Under the pieces are notes generated by a model. It was not told the DNA's origin and did not search any database. It saw only the letters and a list, made by a program, of their open reading frames with translations. The position numbers were made by a program, and so were the translations under genes. Of a stretch of 64,000 bases of DNA, positions 24,424 through 34,141 are shown one piece after another (position 1 is the stretch's first letter; each line of letters starts with the position of its first letter). The stretch lies in assembly GCF_900055185.1 (NCBI RefSeq), contig NZ_FIZX01000007.1:37398-101397 (forward strand), read 5' to 3'. This DNA comes from Grimontia celer (GTDB taxonomy: Bacteria; Pseudomonadota; Gammaproteobacteria; Enterobacterales; Vibrionaceae).

Positions 24424-24537
24424 TTATACGCCGCTGCCGATGCTGAAAATAGCCAGCACCACAGCCAGAGCTGCCGCTGCCAGTTGACCTGGGCCAGCAG
24501 CAACAATTTCATTTGCGGTAAACAGTGCGTCGAACAT
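24424..24537 (-). CDS. Small membrane peptide of 37 residues (YshB-like position)
   Basis: The peptide starts MFDALFTANEIV and ends in one hydrophobic helix (LAAAALAVVLAIFSIG). The ATG at 24537 is preceded by GAGAAG at a good distance. It lies between hemN and the gln genes, where E. coli has the 36-residue membrane protein YshB; sequence similarity is weak, so orthology is only suggested by position, size and topology. A long hairpin lies in its predicted leader and a terminator follows. Function unknown. Confidence 0.6.
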   Translation of the reverse strand: MFDALFTANEIVAAGPGQLAAAALAVVLAIFSIGSGV

Positions 24538-24570
24538 GATACTTCTCATCCGGCGTAAATATGGGTTTTC

Positions 24571-24615
24571 AACCAAGGGGATTATCAAAGCAAAGGCTTT
24601 GCATTGACCTTGGTT
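24571..24615 (-). promoter_or_regulatory. Structured leader of the 37-residue peptide gene
   Basis: AACCAAGG (24571-24578) pairs perfectly with CCTTGGTT (24608-24615), and a second stem, GCAAAG with CTTTGC, is nested inside (24590-24602). On the minus strand this nested structure sits 34 bases upstream of the ATG at 24537 and has no T tract, so it is not a terminator. Confidence 0.45.
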
Positions 24616-24653
24616 GCTTAAAATTCGGCGGCATTCTACTTGAGTTTTGAACA

Positions 24654-24682
24654 AAAAAACACCGGCTTTTGCCGGTGTTTTC
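24654..24682 (-). terminator. add terminator
   Basis: AAACACCGGC and GCCGGTGTTT flank a TTTT loop; on the minus strand the stem is followed by a run of seven T residues, 25 bases after the add stop codon. Confidence 0.9.
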
Positions 24683-24706
24683 AGGATATTTTTCAGTTAA
24701 ACCGGA

Positions 24707-25711
24707 TTAACCGCGCGATACCGCTTTGGCTTTCAGCTCCGCTTTTTCGCTATCAGACAGGAACGCGATTTCCATGCCGTTCGCTTGAAGCTGAGTGATT
24801 TGCGCTTCGCTCAGACCCGCCTGCGGTGCGGCCACTTCGTACTCGTAAGGCAACTCGATACCTGATACTGCAGGGTCATCGGTGTTCAACGTTGCCAGAA
24901 TGCCATGTGCCAGGAATTGTTTCACTGGGTGTGCTTCCAATGAAGCCACGGTGCTGGTTTGCACGTTAGAGGTCAGGCAAGACTCAATACCGATACGGTT
25001 CTTCGCCAGAAACTCCATCAAAGATGGATCTTCGATGGCTTTCACGCCGTGGCCGATACGGGTTGCGCCCAGCTCATTGATTGCCTGCCACATGCTTTCC
25101 GCCCCTGCCGCTTCGCCAGCGTGCACAGTCACATTCAGGTTAGCTTTGCGGACTTTGGCAAAGTGGTCGTTGAACTGGTGACCCGGTTGGCCCAGCTCGT
25201 CACCGGCCAAATCGATAGCAACCAGGTGTTCTTTCAGTGCCAACAACGCATCCAGCTCCTGCATGCAGGCTTCCACACCAAAAGTACGGCTCATGATACC
25301 AATCAGGTTGGTTTTCACGCCGAAGTCACGGCTACCAGCCTGAACACCATCAATCACTGCCTCCACCACACCTTGAACTGGCAGTTGGTGTTTCATCGCC
25401 ATGTAGTAAGGCGAGAAGCGCAGCTCTGCATAGTCAATGCGCGCATTCAGGGCATCTTCGACGTTTTCATAGGCAACACGGCGGACCGCATCCAGATCGC
25501 CAAGTACAGCCACGCCCCAATCCAGCTTGGACAGGAAACCAACCAAATCCGGCTCGTTAGACATTACCTGAACGTGCGGGCGGAGTGCGTCGATAGTGTC
25601 AGCAGGAAGCGTCATGCCGAACTTCTGACCCAGTTCCAGAATGGTGTTAATACGAATATTGCCATCAAGGTGACGGTGCAGATCCGTCAGAGGAAGGTGG
25701 GTTGCGATCAT
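24707..25711 (-). CDS. add: Adenosine deaminase
   Basis: A zinc hydrolase of 334 residues that deaminates adenosine and deoxyadenosine to inosine forms in purine salvage. The zinc and substrate residues are visible in order: H12 and H14 in [11 protein letters not shown] and E in VTVHAGEA, the conserved histidine in RIGHGVKA, and the DD pair in [10 protein letters not shown]. Length matches E. coli Add (333). It is a single-gene unit on the minus strand. Confidence 0.96.
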   Translation of the reverse strand: MIATHLPLTDLHRHLDGNIRINTILELGQKFGMTLPADTIDALRPHVQVMSNEPDLVGFLSKLDWGVAVLGDLDAVRRVAYENVEDALNARIDYAELRFSPYYMAMKHQLPVQGVVEAVIDGVQAGSRDFGVKTNLIGIMSRTFGVEACMQELDALLALKEHLVAIDLAGDELGQPGHQFNDHFAKVRKANLNVTVHAGEAAGAESMWQAINELGATRIGHGVKAIEDPSLMEFLAKNRIGIESCLTSNVQTSTVASLEAHPVKQFLAHGILATLNTDDPAVSGIELPYEYEVAAPQAGLSEAQITQLQANGMEIAFLSDSEKAELKAKAVSRG

Positions 25712-25783
25712 GTGAATATCCTTAAATCAACTTTTGGCAAGTATAAGGACTAAATACAAGGTCGTCAGTAGGGCTGGGAAAGG

Positions 25784-25808
25784 AAACCGCCTAAATAGGC
25801 GGTTTTGA
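25784..25808 (-). terminator. glnG terminator candidate
   Basis: AAACCGCCT and AGGCGGTTT form a nine-base-pair stem with loop AAAT, about 50 bases after the glnG stop. The T tract on the minus strand is short (TTTCCTTTCC), so efficiency is uncertain. Confidence 0.6.
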
Positions 25809-25853
25809 AAAGATTGTTTACCAAATTTGTTTAAATAGTGAACCAATTTGAGT

Positions 25854-27260
25854 TTATGGCATTTGAAGCTCTTTGAGCTTACGGGTCAGGGTGTTACGTC
25901 CCCAACCAAGCAGTTTTGCTGCTTCCTGCTTGTGCCCCCGGGTGTGGCTGAGTGCTTCACGCAGCAAGATACGTTCAAATTCAGGCAAGGCTTCACGGAG
26001 CAGGTTGTCATCACCGTTATCCAGCGACAGACGAGCCCATTGGGATAGCGCGGCCTGCCAGCTGTCACCTTCGCCGGTACTTTCCATTGATTCAGGCTGC
26101 ATCAGCTCTGGTGGTAAGTCTTCGGGCAAAATTTCTTTACCGCTCGCCATCACTGTCAGCCAGCGACAGGTGTTTTCAAGCTGGCGTACGTTACCTGGCC
26201 AGGAAAGACCTGACATTAAATCCAGTGTGGTCGGGTGCAGTGATTTGACTTCGATATCGAGCTCATCAGAAGCGCGTTTGAGAAAGTGTTTGGCGAGTTG
26301 ACCGATGTCCTGACGACGCTCACGAAGTGGCGGCAGGTGAACACGAATCACGTTCAGGCGGTGGAACAAGTCTTCACGAAAACTGCCTTCAGCCACCAAC
26401 CTTTCAAGGTTTTGGTGGGTTGCTGCAATGATGCGGACATCCACATTAATGGCCTGATGGCCGCCGACACGATAAAACTGCCCATCGGCCAGCACGCGCA
26501 GCAAACGGGTTTGGATATCCAGCGGCATATCACCGATTTCATCCAGAAACAGGGTGCCGCCATTGGCTTGCTCAAAGCGACCCTGACGGACATTGTTGGC
26601 GCCGGTAAAGGCCCCTTTCTCGTGACCAAACAGTTCTGATTCAATCAAGTCTTTAGGGATGGCCGCCATGTTAAGCGCGATAAAAGAGTTTGATGCGCGT
26701 GGGCTGTGGCGGTGAAGAGCATGGGCAACCAGCTCTTTACCCGTACCTGACTCGCCGTTGATCAATACGGAAATCGATGAACGGGAAAGGCGACCGATGG
26801 CGCGGAAAACTTCCTGCATCGAGGGCGCTTCACCAATAATTTCCGGTGCAGCTTCCATCGTTTCCTTGGGTGAGCGCTGGCGCTTCTGCTCTTGGCTGTG
26901 AGAGACGGCGCGCTCAACCAAAGCAACGGCTTCATCAATATCAAACGGCTTTGGCAGGTATTCAAATGCTCCTTTCTGATAGGCGCTCACCGCAGCGTCC
27001 AGATCAGAATGTGCCGTCATGATGATGACCGGCAGTGTCGGGTATTCAGATTGCAGACGGTTTAGCAGGGTGAAGCCGTCGGTGCCAGGCATGCGGATAT
27101 CAGAGACAAGAACATCCGGGACTTCCCGGTTTAATGCATCCAGCACGCTGTCAGCGTCGGCGAAAGTTTCACAAGCAAGCCCGGCTGCGCTCAGGGTGCG
27201 TTCCAGTACCCAGCGGATTGAGCTGTCGTCATCGACGACCCAGATTAGTCCTTTGCTCAT
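25854..27260 (-). CDS. glnG: Nitrogen response regulator NtrC (GlnG)
   Basis: A sigma-54 activator of 468 residues. The receiver domain carries the phosphoacceptor D54 and K104. The AAA+ domain has Walker A GESGTGKE at 169-176, the sigma-54-contacting GAFTGA at 216-221 and Walker B LFLDEIGD at 237-244. The C-terminal Fis-type helix-turn-helix spans about 440-468 ([19 protein letters not shown]). Phosphorylated by GlnL, it activates glnA and other nitrogen genes. It follows glnL by nine bases on the same strand, so the two are cotranscribed. Confidence 0.97.
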   Translation of the reverse strand: MSKGLIWVVDDDSSIRWVLERTLSAAGLACETFADADSVLDALNREVPDVLVSDIRMPGTDGFTLLNRLQSEYPTLPVIIMTAHSDLDAAVSAYQKGAFEYLPKPFDIDEAVALVERAVSHSQEQKRQRSPKETMEAAPEIIGEAPSMQEVFRAIGRLSRSSISVLINGESGTGKELVAHALHRHSPRASNSFIALNMAAIPKDLIESELFGHEKGAFTGANNVRQGRFEQANGGTLFLDEIGDMPLDIQTRLLRVLADGQFYRVGGHQAINVDVRIIAATHQNLERLVAEGSFREDLFHRLNVIRVHLPPLRERRQDIGQLAKHFLKRASDELDIEVKSLHPTTLDLMSGLSWPGNVRQLENTCRWLTVMASGKEILPEDLPPELMQPESMESTGEGDSWQAALSQWARLSLDNGDDNLLREALPEFERILLREALSHTRGHKQEAAKLLGWGRNTLTRKLKELQMP

Positions 27261-27269
27261 ATTCTCCCC

Positions 27270-28316
27270 TTAGCGACGAATTGGTAACAAAATGGTGAAA
27301 GTGGTGTGTCCCGGCCAGCTATTAACGTAAATCTTGCCTTTATGCTGATCTATGAGGTTTCGGGTAATGGAAAGTCCAAGCCCTGTGCCTCCGGGGCGCC
27401 CTGACACCATGGGATAAAACAAGGTGTCCTGGAGCTCAGGGGCGATGCCAGGACCATTGTCAGAAATATCTATACGTGCAGCCAAACGGTGGCGCTTCCC
27501 GCCAATCACGACTTGATGTTCAGTGCGGGTGCGGAGGGTGATTTCGGCATTTGGACTGTCTCCCATAATTTGCGCCGCATTGTTCACCACGTTGAGAATG
27601 GCCTGCTCCATCTGTTCAGGGTCCATTTCTATATCGGGTAAGCTCGGGTCATAGTCACGCTCAAGATTGACCTTGCCTGCGCTGAGCTCGACCAGTTGGC
27701 GAACTTTCTCAAGCACCACGTGAATGTTCTCTTGCTGGCGGTGACCGGGCTTTTGTGGCCCCAGTAACCTGTCCACCAAATTCCGAAGTCTATCGGCCTG
27801 CTCGATAATGATGCGGGTATATTCCCCAAGGCTTGGATCAGGCAGCATTTTCTCCAAAAGCTGCGCCGCACCTCGAAGGCCACCGAGCGGGTTTTTAATT
27901 TCATGAGCTAGGCCACGCACCAACTCTTTAGCTGCCTGTTGTTGTGCCTGCTGCTGCAACTCTTTACTGATTTGCTGTTGATGGCCAATGGCTTTGATTT
28001 CAATCAGCATGGATGGACTGCGCGCCCACATCAAAGGGCTGGCACTCAACTCCACTTTGCGCTGATGACCATCCACGACGATGGTGACATCGCTGTCAGT
28101 GAGTCCTTGACCGCCAGAAAGCGTTTCCTTAACCAGGCTGAGGTCGATTGAACAGTGTTGCAACAGATCAGGAAGGGGATGCTCTAGCAAGCGACGTGCA
28201 CTCAGGCAGAGCAGTTGTTCTGCTGCAGGGTTGGCGTAGGTGACAACAAGATCGTTATCGAGCACCAACACCGCAGTGATCAGGTTATCCATGACAGTTT
28301 CGGTCAGCGTGGCCAC
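27270..28316 (-). CDS. glnL: Nitrogen sensor kinase NtrB (GlnL)
   Basis: A 348-residue cytoplasmic histidine kinase/phosphatase that is controlled by PII and acts on GlnG. It has an N-terminal PAS domain (about 8-110), the phosphoacceptor H138 in [17 protein letters not shown], and the HATPase domain with an N box and [11 protein letters not shown], then [10 protein letters not shown] chose the GTG at 28316, which has GGAAGG just upstream and gives the E. coli length; a TTG at 28352 lies inside the NtrC site. A near-perfect NtrC operator lies immediately upstream. Confidence 0.95.
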   Translation of the reverse strand: MATLTETVMDNLITAVLVLDNDLVVTYANPAAEQLLCLSARRLLEHPLPDLLQHCSIDLSLVKETLSGGQGLTDSDVTIVVDGHQRKVELSASPLMWARSPSMLIEIKAIGHQQQISKELQQQAQQQAAKELVRGLAHEIKNPLGGLRGAAQLLEKMLPDPSLGEYTRIIIEQADRLRNLVDRLLGPQKPGHRQQENIHVVLEKVRQLVELSAGKVNLERDYDPSLPDIEMDPEQMEQAILNVVNNAAQIMGDSPNAEITLRTRTEHQVVIGGKRHRLAARIDISDNGPGIAPELQDTLFYPMVSGRPGGTGLGLSITRNLIDQHKGKIYVNSWPGHTTFTILLPIRR

Positions 28317-28334
28317 ATTACCTTCCTTTTTGAT

Positions 28335-28361
28335 TGCACCATATTGGTGCAATCCAGTTTA
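28335..28361 (-). promoter_or_regulatory. NtrC operator at the glnL promoter
   Basis: Positions 28335-28351 carry a perfect 17-base palindrome, TGCACCA-TAT-TGGTGCA, matching the NtrC consensus. On the minus strand a -10 element TAAACT lies at 28361-28356, putting the start site inside the operator. In E. coli, NtrC bound in this place represses the weak glnL promoter; the same arrangement is inferred here. Confidence 0.85.
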
Positions 28362-28437
28362 CTCGATAGTGCGTTGTTGTGCAGCGAAGAAAAACCGCTT
28401 TCTACAGCAGCGCTGCCAAATAGCGTCTTAACCTGTG

Positions 28438-29001
28438 TTATCTGGGGCTTGGCTTGCCGGGAGGCAGTACTTTCTTCTTGGATGCCCGATGCAGATACAC
28501 GGTTATTGAATGGGATGCTGCAATTACCTTGCCATCTTGTAGTAGCTGCACCTTTATGGTGTGGGTACCCCGATCGACATTCGTTAAGGTGAGAGATGCA
28601 CCTTTTGAGGCAGGCTGTTTTTTTCCATCAACCACAGCACGGACGGATTGGTTTTTCCCAAGCGGAAGATCGGTGGAAATATTCAGGGTGATGTTACCTT
28701 CGTTACTGCGGATGGTGGCCTCGTCGCCCGGAGAGAGCAGGGAAATTGAGCTGGCCAGTGGCGGCGCTTCCGGGGCTTCTGGCGTAGGTGGCGCTTCCGG
28801 AGAGGTTGGCGATACCACATTGGATGAGCCTTGAGAGGGTAAAGGGATAGTGCCTAGTTCGACTTCAAGCTCGAGGCCGACTGAAGGTGGAGAGTCGCTG
28901 AAATGCAAAGTGCCATTTTCATCAACCCAGCGGTAATACTCACCCGCGCCGGCGGACACAGACAGTGCACCAAAAAGGAGCATGCCGATTATACGCATCA
29001 T
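28438..29001 (-). CDS. DUF4124 domain-containing exported protein
   Basis: A 187-residue protein with a signal peptide (MMRIIGMLLFGALSVSAGAG) and an N-terminal DUF4124 motif right after it (YYRWVDENGTLHFSD). A proline-rich linker (about 60-80) leads to an Ig-like beta domain (residues 83-175). It lies between glnA and glnL, as in many vibrios, though nothing ties it to nitrogen control. AAGGA precedes the ATG. Function unknown; probably a periplasmic binding or structural protein. Confidence 0.8.
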   Translation of the reverse strand: MMRIIGMLLFGALSVSAGAGEYYRWVDENGTLHFSDSPPSVGLELEVELGTIPLPSQGSSNVVSPTSPEAPPTPEAPEAPPLASSISLLSPGDEATIRSNEGNITLNISTDLPLGKNQSVRAVVDGKKQPASKGASLTLTNVDRGTHTIKVQLLQDGKVIAASHSITVYLHRASKKKVLPPGKPSPR

Positions 29002-29068
29002 GAATTCCTTGAGTTTTCTGGCGAGGTGCCAACAAACCTATTTTGCGATGGGGAGAAATCCAGACAAT

Positions 29069-29099
29069 AAAAAAAGGGCCCGCCTGTGAGCGAGCCCTT
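29069..29099 (-). terminator. glnA terminator
   Basis: On the minus strand, AAGGGCTCGC and GCGGGCCCTT form a stem with one mismatch and a TCACAG loop, followed by seven T residues, 24 bases after the glnA stop. Confidence 0.85.
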
Positions 29100-29123
29100 C
29101 GATTTGGTATGAAATTCGTTGAA

Positions 29124-30533
29124 TTACACTGAGTAGTACAGTTCGAATTCCAGTGGGTGAGTGGTCATGTTCACCTTCTCAACGTCCTGAGATTTCAGAG
29201 CGATGTAAGAATCGATGAAGTCGTCAGAGAATACGCCGCCTGAAGTCAGGAACTCACGGTCGTCGCTCAGTGCTTGCAGAGCTTGCTGCAGAGACTCAGC
29301 AACAGTTGGGATTTCTGCTGCTTCTTCTGCTGGCAGGTCGTACAGGTCTTTATCCATTGCATCGCCAGGGTGGATCTTGTTCTTAATACCGTCAAGACCA
29401 GCCATCAGCATTGCTGCGAACGCCAGGTACGGGTTAGCAGATGGATCGCCGAAGCGAACTTCGATACGACGTGCTTTCGGGCTTGGTACCACTGGGATAC
29501 GGATAGAAGCAGAACGGTTACGTGCAGAGTATGCCAGCATAACAGGAGCTTCGAAGCCTGGAACCAGACGCTTGTATGAGTTGGTAGACGCGTTCGCGAA
29601 TGCGTTGATTGCGCGAGCGTGCTTGATGATACCGCCGATGTAGTACAGAGCAGTTTCAGACAGGCCGCCGTACTTGTCGCCAGCGAAGAGGTTTTGACCG
29701 TCTTTCGCCAGAGATTGGTGAACGTGCATACCTGAACCGTTATCGCCAACCAGTGGCTTAGGCATGAAGGTCGCAGTCTTACCAAATGCGTGTGCTACGT
29801 TGTGAACAACGTACTTGTAGATTTGGATTTCATCCGCTTTGCTGGTCAGGGTGTTGAAACGCGTTGCGATTTCGTTCTGGCCTGCAGTTGCTACTTCGTG
29901 GTGGTGTGCTTCAACAACCAGACCCATCTCTTCCATAACCAGACACATTGCTGAACGGATGTCTTGAGATGAATCAACTGGTGCTACTGGGAAGTAACCG
30001 CCTTTAACGCCTGGACGGTGACCTTTGTTACCGCCTTCGAAATCAGAACCTGTGTTCCATGCTGCTTCTACGTCGTCAATCTTGAAGAAAGAACCTGACA
30101 TGTCAGTCGCGAATTTCACATCGTCAAACAGGAAGAATTCTGGCTCAGGACCGATAAGAACAGTGTCTGCGATACCGGTAGAGCGCATGTAGTCTTCAGC
30201 GCGTTTTGCGATAGAACGTGGGTCACGGTCGTAGCCTTGCATAGTTGCTGGCTCAAGAATGTCACAACGTACGTTCAGCGTTGCGTCTTCCGTGAATGGG
30301 TCAAGTACTGCTGAAGACGCGTCAGGCATCATCACCATGTCTGACTCGTTAATGCCTTTCCAACCTGCAACAGAAGAACCGTCGAACATTTTACCTTCTT
30401 CGAAGAAGTCCGCGTCGATCTGGTGTGCTGGGATTGAGATGTGCTGCTCTTTACCTTTGGTATCGGTGAAGCGCAGGTCAACAAACTTAACTTCGTGCTC
30501 TTGGATTAAGGCGAGTACGTTTTCTACTGACAT
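29124..30533 (-). CDS. glnA: Glutamine synthetase, type I
   Basis: Makes glutamine from glutamate, ammonia and ATP as a dodecamer. The 469-residue protein shows the GS signatures ([12 protein letters not shown] near 51-62, [16 protein letters not shown] in the ATP site, and the NRSASIRIP region). The adenylylation site tyrosine is in [11 protein letters not shown] near residue 398, so activity is expected to be controlled by GlnE as well as by feedback. Transcription is from a sigma-54 promoter with two NtrC sites upstream. The gene is monocistronic by virtue of the terminator before DUF4124. Confidence 0.98.
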   Translation of the reverse strand: MSVENVLALIQEHEVKFVDLRFTDTKGKEQHISIPAHQIDADFFEEGKMFDGSSVAGWKGINESDMVMMPDASSAVLDPFTEDATLNVRCDILEPATMQGYDRDPRSIAKRAEDYMRSTGIADTVLIGPEPEFFLFDDVKFATDMSGSFFKIDDVEAAWNTGSDFEGGNKGHRPGVKGGYFPVAPVDSSQDIRSAMCLVMEEMGLVVEAHHHEVATAGQNEIATRFNTLTSKADEIQIYKYVVHNVAHAFGKTATFMPKPLVGDNGSGMHVHQSLAKDGQNLFAGDKYGGLSETALYYIGGIIKHARAINAFANASTNSYKRLVPGFEAPVMLAYSARNRSASIRIPVVPSPKARRIEVRFGDPSANPYLAFAAMLMAGLDGIKNKIHPGDAMDKDLYDLPAEEAAEIPTVAESLQQALQALSDDREFLTSGGVFSDDFIDSYIALKSQDVEKVNMTTHPLEFELYYSV

Positions 30534-30620
30534 GTGAATAAACCTCCGGTGTCATTGTTCTCTAACTTGGTGAAGTTGCTTCTATGCGCTCCACCAAAAA
30601 GTTGGTCTGGCTCCACTAAA

Positions 30621-30635
30621 GCTAAAAGTGTGCCA
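30621..30635 (-). promoter_or_regulatory. Sigma-54 promoter of glnA
   Basis: On the minus strand TGGCAC (30635-30630) is followed by ACTTTTAGCT. The GG at -24 and GC at -12 are separated by ten bases, as required, with one mismatch from the TTGC element. The start is expected near 30609, giving a leader of about 76 bases. Confidence 0.8.
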
Positions 30636-30697
30636 AGTTTGAAATCCCTGTCATTACCAGTATTTACACGATAATGACTTAAAAAAGTGCGTTACAT

Positions 30698-30735
30698 CGA
30701 TCAATTTTGGTGCGCGTCCGCACCAATATGGTGCA
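30698..30735 (-). promoter_or_regulatory. Two NtrC enhancer sites upstream of glnA
   Basis: A strong site (CGCACCAATATGGTGCA, 16 of 17 to a perfect palindrome) is at 30719-30735 and a weaker one (12 of 17) at 30698-30714. The centres are 21 bases apart, two helical turns, and about 97 and 118 bases upstream of the sigma-54 start. This reproduces the E. coli glnAp2 enhancer layout. Confidence 0.8.
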
Positions 30736-31156
30736 ATGGGAAGGATTGCGTGCCAACTGATTCATTCAGCAGCGGTTCGGGTTGGTTGTCAACGACTGAG
30801 CGGATGGAAGGAAAAGACAATGTTGGAGCTGTGAGGTGGATCGAAATCTGTCCATTTACAGTGCAATAAGAAAGGGAATAAATCGATGCATCGCATTCGC
30901 TCAATATGTTGCCCAAATGTAGCGCACTAATCGTCTGCAGACAGTGCGGTATAAGGGATAGAGACAGGCTTTCTTAATGAGGTTTTTGTGTCGGTAACAA
31001 GGCAGAACGAATATAAATTGATCCTGAGTCACATATTTCGTGGGTTTTCAATAAAAATCTGGTAAATTACGGCCGGATTTTTAATCAGTGGCGGTGAGCG
31101 CTTTCGGCAAAGCCGGAGCTTTTGGCGGCACATCTTTTTTGAGTGAAAGAGAACCC
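30736..31156. other. Intergenic region upstream of typA
   Basis: No gene is visible. An extended -10 element TGGTAAATT lies at 31060-31068 without a clear -35 and is a candidate typA promoter. The remaining sequence shows no strong repeat or hairpin. Confidence 0.4.
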
Positions 31157-32986
31157 ATGTCTACTTTACAGATAGATAAACTAAGAAACATCGCGATCAT
31201 CGCGCACGTTGACCACGGTAAAACCACCCTGGTTGACAAACTGCTTCAGCAGTCTGGCACCCTGGAAACCCGTGGCGAGCACGAAGAACGCGTCATGGAC
31301 TCGAACGACATCGAGAAAGAGCGTGGCATTACCATTCTGGCGAAGAACACCGCTATTAACTGGAATGATTACCGCATCAACATCGTAGATACCCCAGGAC
31401 ACGCCGACTTCGGTGGTGAAGTGGAACGTATCATGTCGATGGTTGACTCTGTACTTCTGATCGTTGATGCAGTTGATGGCCCAATGCCACAAACTCGCTT
31501 CGTAACGCAAAAAGCGTTTGCACACGGTCTGAAGCCAATCGTTGTTATCAACAAAATCGACCGTCCTGGCGCGCGTCCTGACTGGGTAATGGATCAGGTA
31601 TTTGACCTGTTCGACAACCTGGGTGCTACTGACGAGCAGCTGGACTTCCAAGTGGTTTACGCATCAGCACTGAACGGTTGGGCGACCCTGGAAGAAGGCG
31701 AAACCGGCGAGAACATGGAACCACTGTTCCAGGCAATCGTTGACAACGTTTCAGCGCCAGAAGTTGATACTGACGGCTCTCTGCAAATGCAGATCTCTCA
31801 GCTGGACTACAGCTCTTACGTTGGTGTTATCGGTGTTGGCCGTGTGACCCGTGGTTCTGTAAAACCTAACCAGCAAGTGACCATCGTAGGTGCTGACGGT
31901 AAAACCCGTAACGGTAAAGTCGGTACTGTACTGGGTTACCTGGGCCTTGAGCGTCATGACGTTGCATCTGCAGCAGCTGGCGACATCATTGCAATCACAG
32001 GTCTGGGTGAGCTGAAAATCTCTGACACTATCTGTGACGTGAACGCGGTTGAAGCGCTGCCAGCGCTGTCTGTTGACGAACCAACTGTGACCATGACTTT
32101 TCAGGTGAATACCTCTCCTTTTGCAGGTAAAGAAGGTAAGTTCGTGACTTCACGTAACATCCTTGAGCGTCTGCAGAAAGAACTGGTTCACAACGTTGCA
32201 CTGCGCGTTGAAGAAACTGAAGACCCGGATAAATTCCGCGTTTCAGGTCGTGGTGAACTGCACCTGTCTATCCTGATCGAAAACATGCGTCGTGAAGGCT
32301 TCGAGCTTGCTGTATCTCGTCCAGAAGTTATTCTGAAAGAAGAAGATGGCCAGCTGATGGAACCGTTTGAGACCGTGACCATCGACGTTCAGGAAGAGCA
32401 CCAGGGCGGCATCATGGAGAAGATCGGCCTGCGTAAAGGTGAGCTGAAAGACATGTCTCCAGATGGTAAAGGCCGTGTACGTATGGACTTCATCATGCCA
32501 TCTCGTGGCCTGATTGGTTTCCAGACAGAGTTCATGACCCTGACTTCTGGTTCAGGTCTGATGTACCACACCTACGACCACTACGGTCCACACAAAGGCG
32601 GTAACATCGGCCAGCGTAACAACGGCGTACTGATTGCGAACGCAGCAGGTAAAGCCCTGACTAACGCCCTGTTCAACCTGCAGGAGCGTGGTCGTCTGTT
32701 CATCGGTCATGGTGTTGAAGTTTACGAAGGTATGGTTATCGGTATTCACAGCCGTGACAACGACCTGACGGTTAACGCCCTGAAAGGTAAGCAGCTGACT
32801 AACGTACGTGCATCAGGTACTGATGACGCACAGGTGCTGACTTCACCAATCAAGTACACGCTTGAGCAGGCACTGGAGTTCATCGATGACGACGAACTGG
32901 TAGAAGTGACCCCTGAAAGCATCCGTATCCGTAAGAAACTGCTGACAGAAACTGACCGTAAGCGCGCAAGCCGCGGCAGCAAGTAA
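31157..32986 (+). CDS. typA: Ribosome-binding GTPase BipA/TypA
   Basis: A translational GTPase of 609 residues related to EF-G and LepA, involved in 50S assembly at low temperature and in stress responses. G1 is AHVDHGKT at 16-23, G3 [12 protein letters not shown] and G4 [10 protein letters not shown]; domains II, III and V and the BipA-specific C-terminal domain follow ([19 protein letters not shown]). I chose the ATG at 31157, preceded by GAAAGAGAA; the in-frame extension to 31088 has no family support. Located opposite glnA as in E. coli. Confidence 0.96.
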   Translation: MSTLQIDKLRNIAIIAHVDHGKTTLVDKLLQQSGTLETRGEHEERVMDSNDIEKERGITILAKNTAINWNDYRINIVDTPGHADFGGEVERIMSMVDSVLLIVDAVDGPMPQTRFVTQKAFAHGLKPIVVINKIDRPGARPDWVMDQVFDLFDNLGATDEQLDFQVVYASALNGWATLEEGETGENMEPLFQAIVDNVSAPEVDTDGSLQMQISQLDYSSYVGVIGVGRVTRGSVKPNQQVTIVGADGKTRNGKVGTVLGYLGLERHDVASAAAGDIIAITGLGELKISDTICDVNAVEALPALSVDEPTVTMTFQVNTSPFAGKEGKFVTSRNILERLQKELVHNVALRVEETEDPDKFRVSGRGELHLSILIENMRREGFELAVSRPEVILKEEDGQLMEPFETVTIDVQEEHQGGIMEKIGLRKGELKDMSPDGKGRVRMDFIMPSRGLIGFQTEFMTLTSGSGLMYHTYDHYGPHKGGNIGQRNNGVLIANAAGKALTNALFNLQERGRLFIGHGVEVYEGMVIGIHSRDNDLTVNALKGKQLTNVRASGTDDAQVLTSPIKYTLEQALEFIDDDELVEVTPESIRIRKKLLTETDRKRASRGSK

Positions 32987-33002
32987 GCCTTCTTAGGAAC
33001 GT

Positions 33003-33032
33003 AAAAAAGCCTCCCGGTTGGGAGGCTTTTTT
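33003..33032 (+). terminator. typA terminator
   Basis: AAAAAAGCCTCCC and GGGAGGCTTTTTT around a GGTT loop, 16 bases after the stop codon. The symmetric A and T tracts allow bidirectional action with the converging gene. Confidence 0.92.
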
Positions 33033-33058
33033 GTCTCTATCGCTTTTGTTTTTCTGCG

Positions 33059-33307
33059 TTATTTGACGAACTTGTTATAAACAAACAGCAGGATAAGTGC
33101 GCCCACTGTTGCCATCACGATGCCGCCAATGCTCAGACCGGTTGTGGTGCCAATACCCAGCAGCGTACTGACCCAGCCACCCACCACGGCGCCCGCAATA
33201 CCCAGCAGGGTAGTGATGATGAAACCGCCACCGTCTTTTCCTGGCATGATCCACTTCGCGAGAATACCTGCGAGTAAGCCAAGAATGATCCAAGAAATAA
33301 TGCTCAT
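33059..33307 (-). CDS. GlsB/YeaQ/YmgE family membrane protein
   Basis: An 82-residue protein with three short glycine-rich transmembrane helices (MSIISWIILGLLAGILAKWI; GFIITTLLGIAGAVVGGWV; IGGIVMATVGALILLFVY) typical of the transglycosylase-associated/GlsB family. Members are often stress-induced, but a molecular function is not established and transglycosylase activity is not supported by sequence. AGGAG lies before the ATG. Confidence 0.88.
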   Translation of the reverse strand: MSIISWIILGLLAGILAKWIMPGKDGGGFIITTLLGIAGAVVGGWVSTLLGIGTTTGLSIGGIVMATVGALILLFVYNKFVK

Positions 33308-33463
33308 GTGTTCTCCTCCAAGTTGAGAGACGGTAAATACTTATGGATTTACCAATACCGTTGAATGCAGGCATTAAATTGCCTGGGCACACATTACGGC
33401 AGTTTGTCTCACATCGTCTGTTTCAACTTCGAGAAAATCATTGAGACAGTTAGAGTATGAACT

Positions 33464-34099
33464 CTAGTTCTTTAAGGTTGCTAAGAAGCGTTCCGATTCG
33501 GCAATAGCGGTTTGCATATCCTTGATTGCACGGTTAATTTCTTGCTCCAAACCCGCGAACTCACCTTTCAAAGCACCAATTGCAGCGGCATTGAGGTTGT
33601 GCTTTAGGTAAAGGGTGTTATCGCGTAGTGTGTCGAGAACGGGTTCCATTTTGCTCTCTGCCTTTTTCATCGCAGACAACATTTGTCCGTAGCTGCGCTC
33701 AGTGTCCTTGAGTTTACGCTCACTGTCGCGACGGAGCGCAGTGCTGGAATAGAGGGAAAGCTCTTCACGCCACTCATCGAACAGAGCGTCAGACACATCT
33801 TCAACAGCTTCAATGCGCTCGCGCACATTTTCCACGGCTGCTTCGCTGTCTTCGTACTGATCGTTAATGGTGTCGTACATTGTTTGTAACTCTCCGCCAT
33901 CGAAGTTGGTCAGAGTGGTGAGTGCATCAAGCGCACTGGTAAACTGCTCGCTGGCTTCCTGCTGAGCATCGGAAGCAGCCTCAACGCGATCGGCCATGAT
34001 GTCACGCTTATGCACACCAACCTTTTCCATGGTGGCGTAGTAAGCCGACTGACAGCCGGCCAGTGTAAAGAGCAAAAGCAGGGTGGAGATGAGGCGCAC
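33464..34099 (-). CDS. DUF2959 lipoprotein
   Basis: A 211-residue predicted lipoprotein: the signal peptide ends in the lipobox LAGC (C16), followed by a long alpha-helical region rich in heptad patterns (roughly residues 40-205), so a coiled coil is likely. It matches the DUF2959 family. Position +2 is Q, which favours outer-membrane sorting by Lol. No enzymatic motif is visible. It is divergent from yihY with 42 bases between start codons. Confidence 0.82.
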   Translation of the reverse strand: MRLISTLLLLFTLAGCQSAYYATMEKVGVHKRDIMADRVEAASDAQQEASEQFTSALDALTTLTNFDGGELQTMYDTINDQYEDSEAAVENVRERIEAVEDVSDALFDEWREELSLYSSTALRRDSERKLKDTERSYGQMLSAMKKAESKMEPVLDTLRDNTLYLKHNLNAAAIGALKGEFAGLEQEINRAIKDMQTAIAESERFLATLKN

Positions 34100-34141
34100 G
34101 GTACACTCCTTCGTGTATGATTAATTTTCTTAATAAAGACT

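Noticed and set aside
24959..25753. A 264-codon plus-strand frame opposite add
   Set aside because: It is antisense to a well-conserved enzyme, has no ribosome site and no recognisable domain; GC-rich codon structure of add explains it.
30687..30869. A 60-codon frame in the glnA-typA gap
   Set aside because: It begins inside the NtrC sites and has no ribosome site or similarity.
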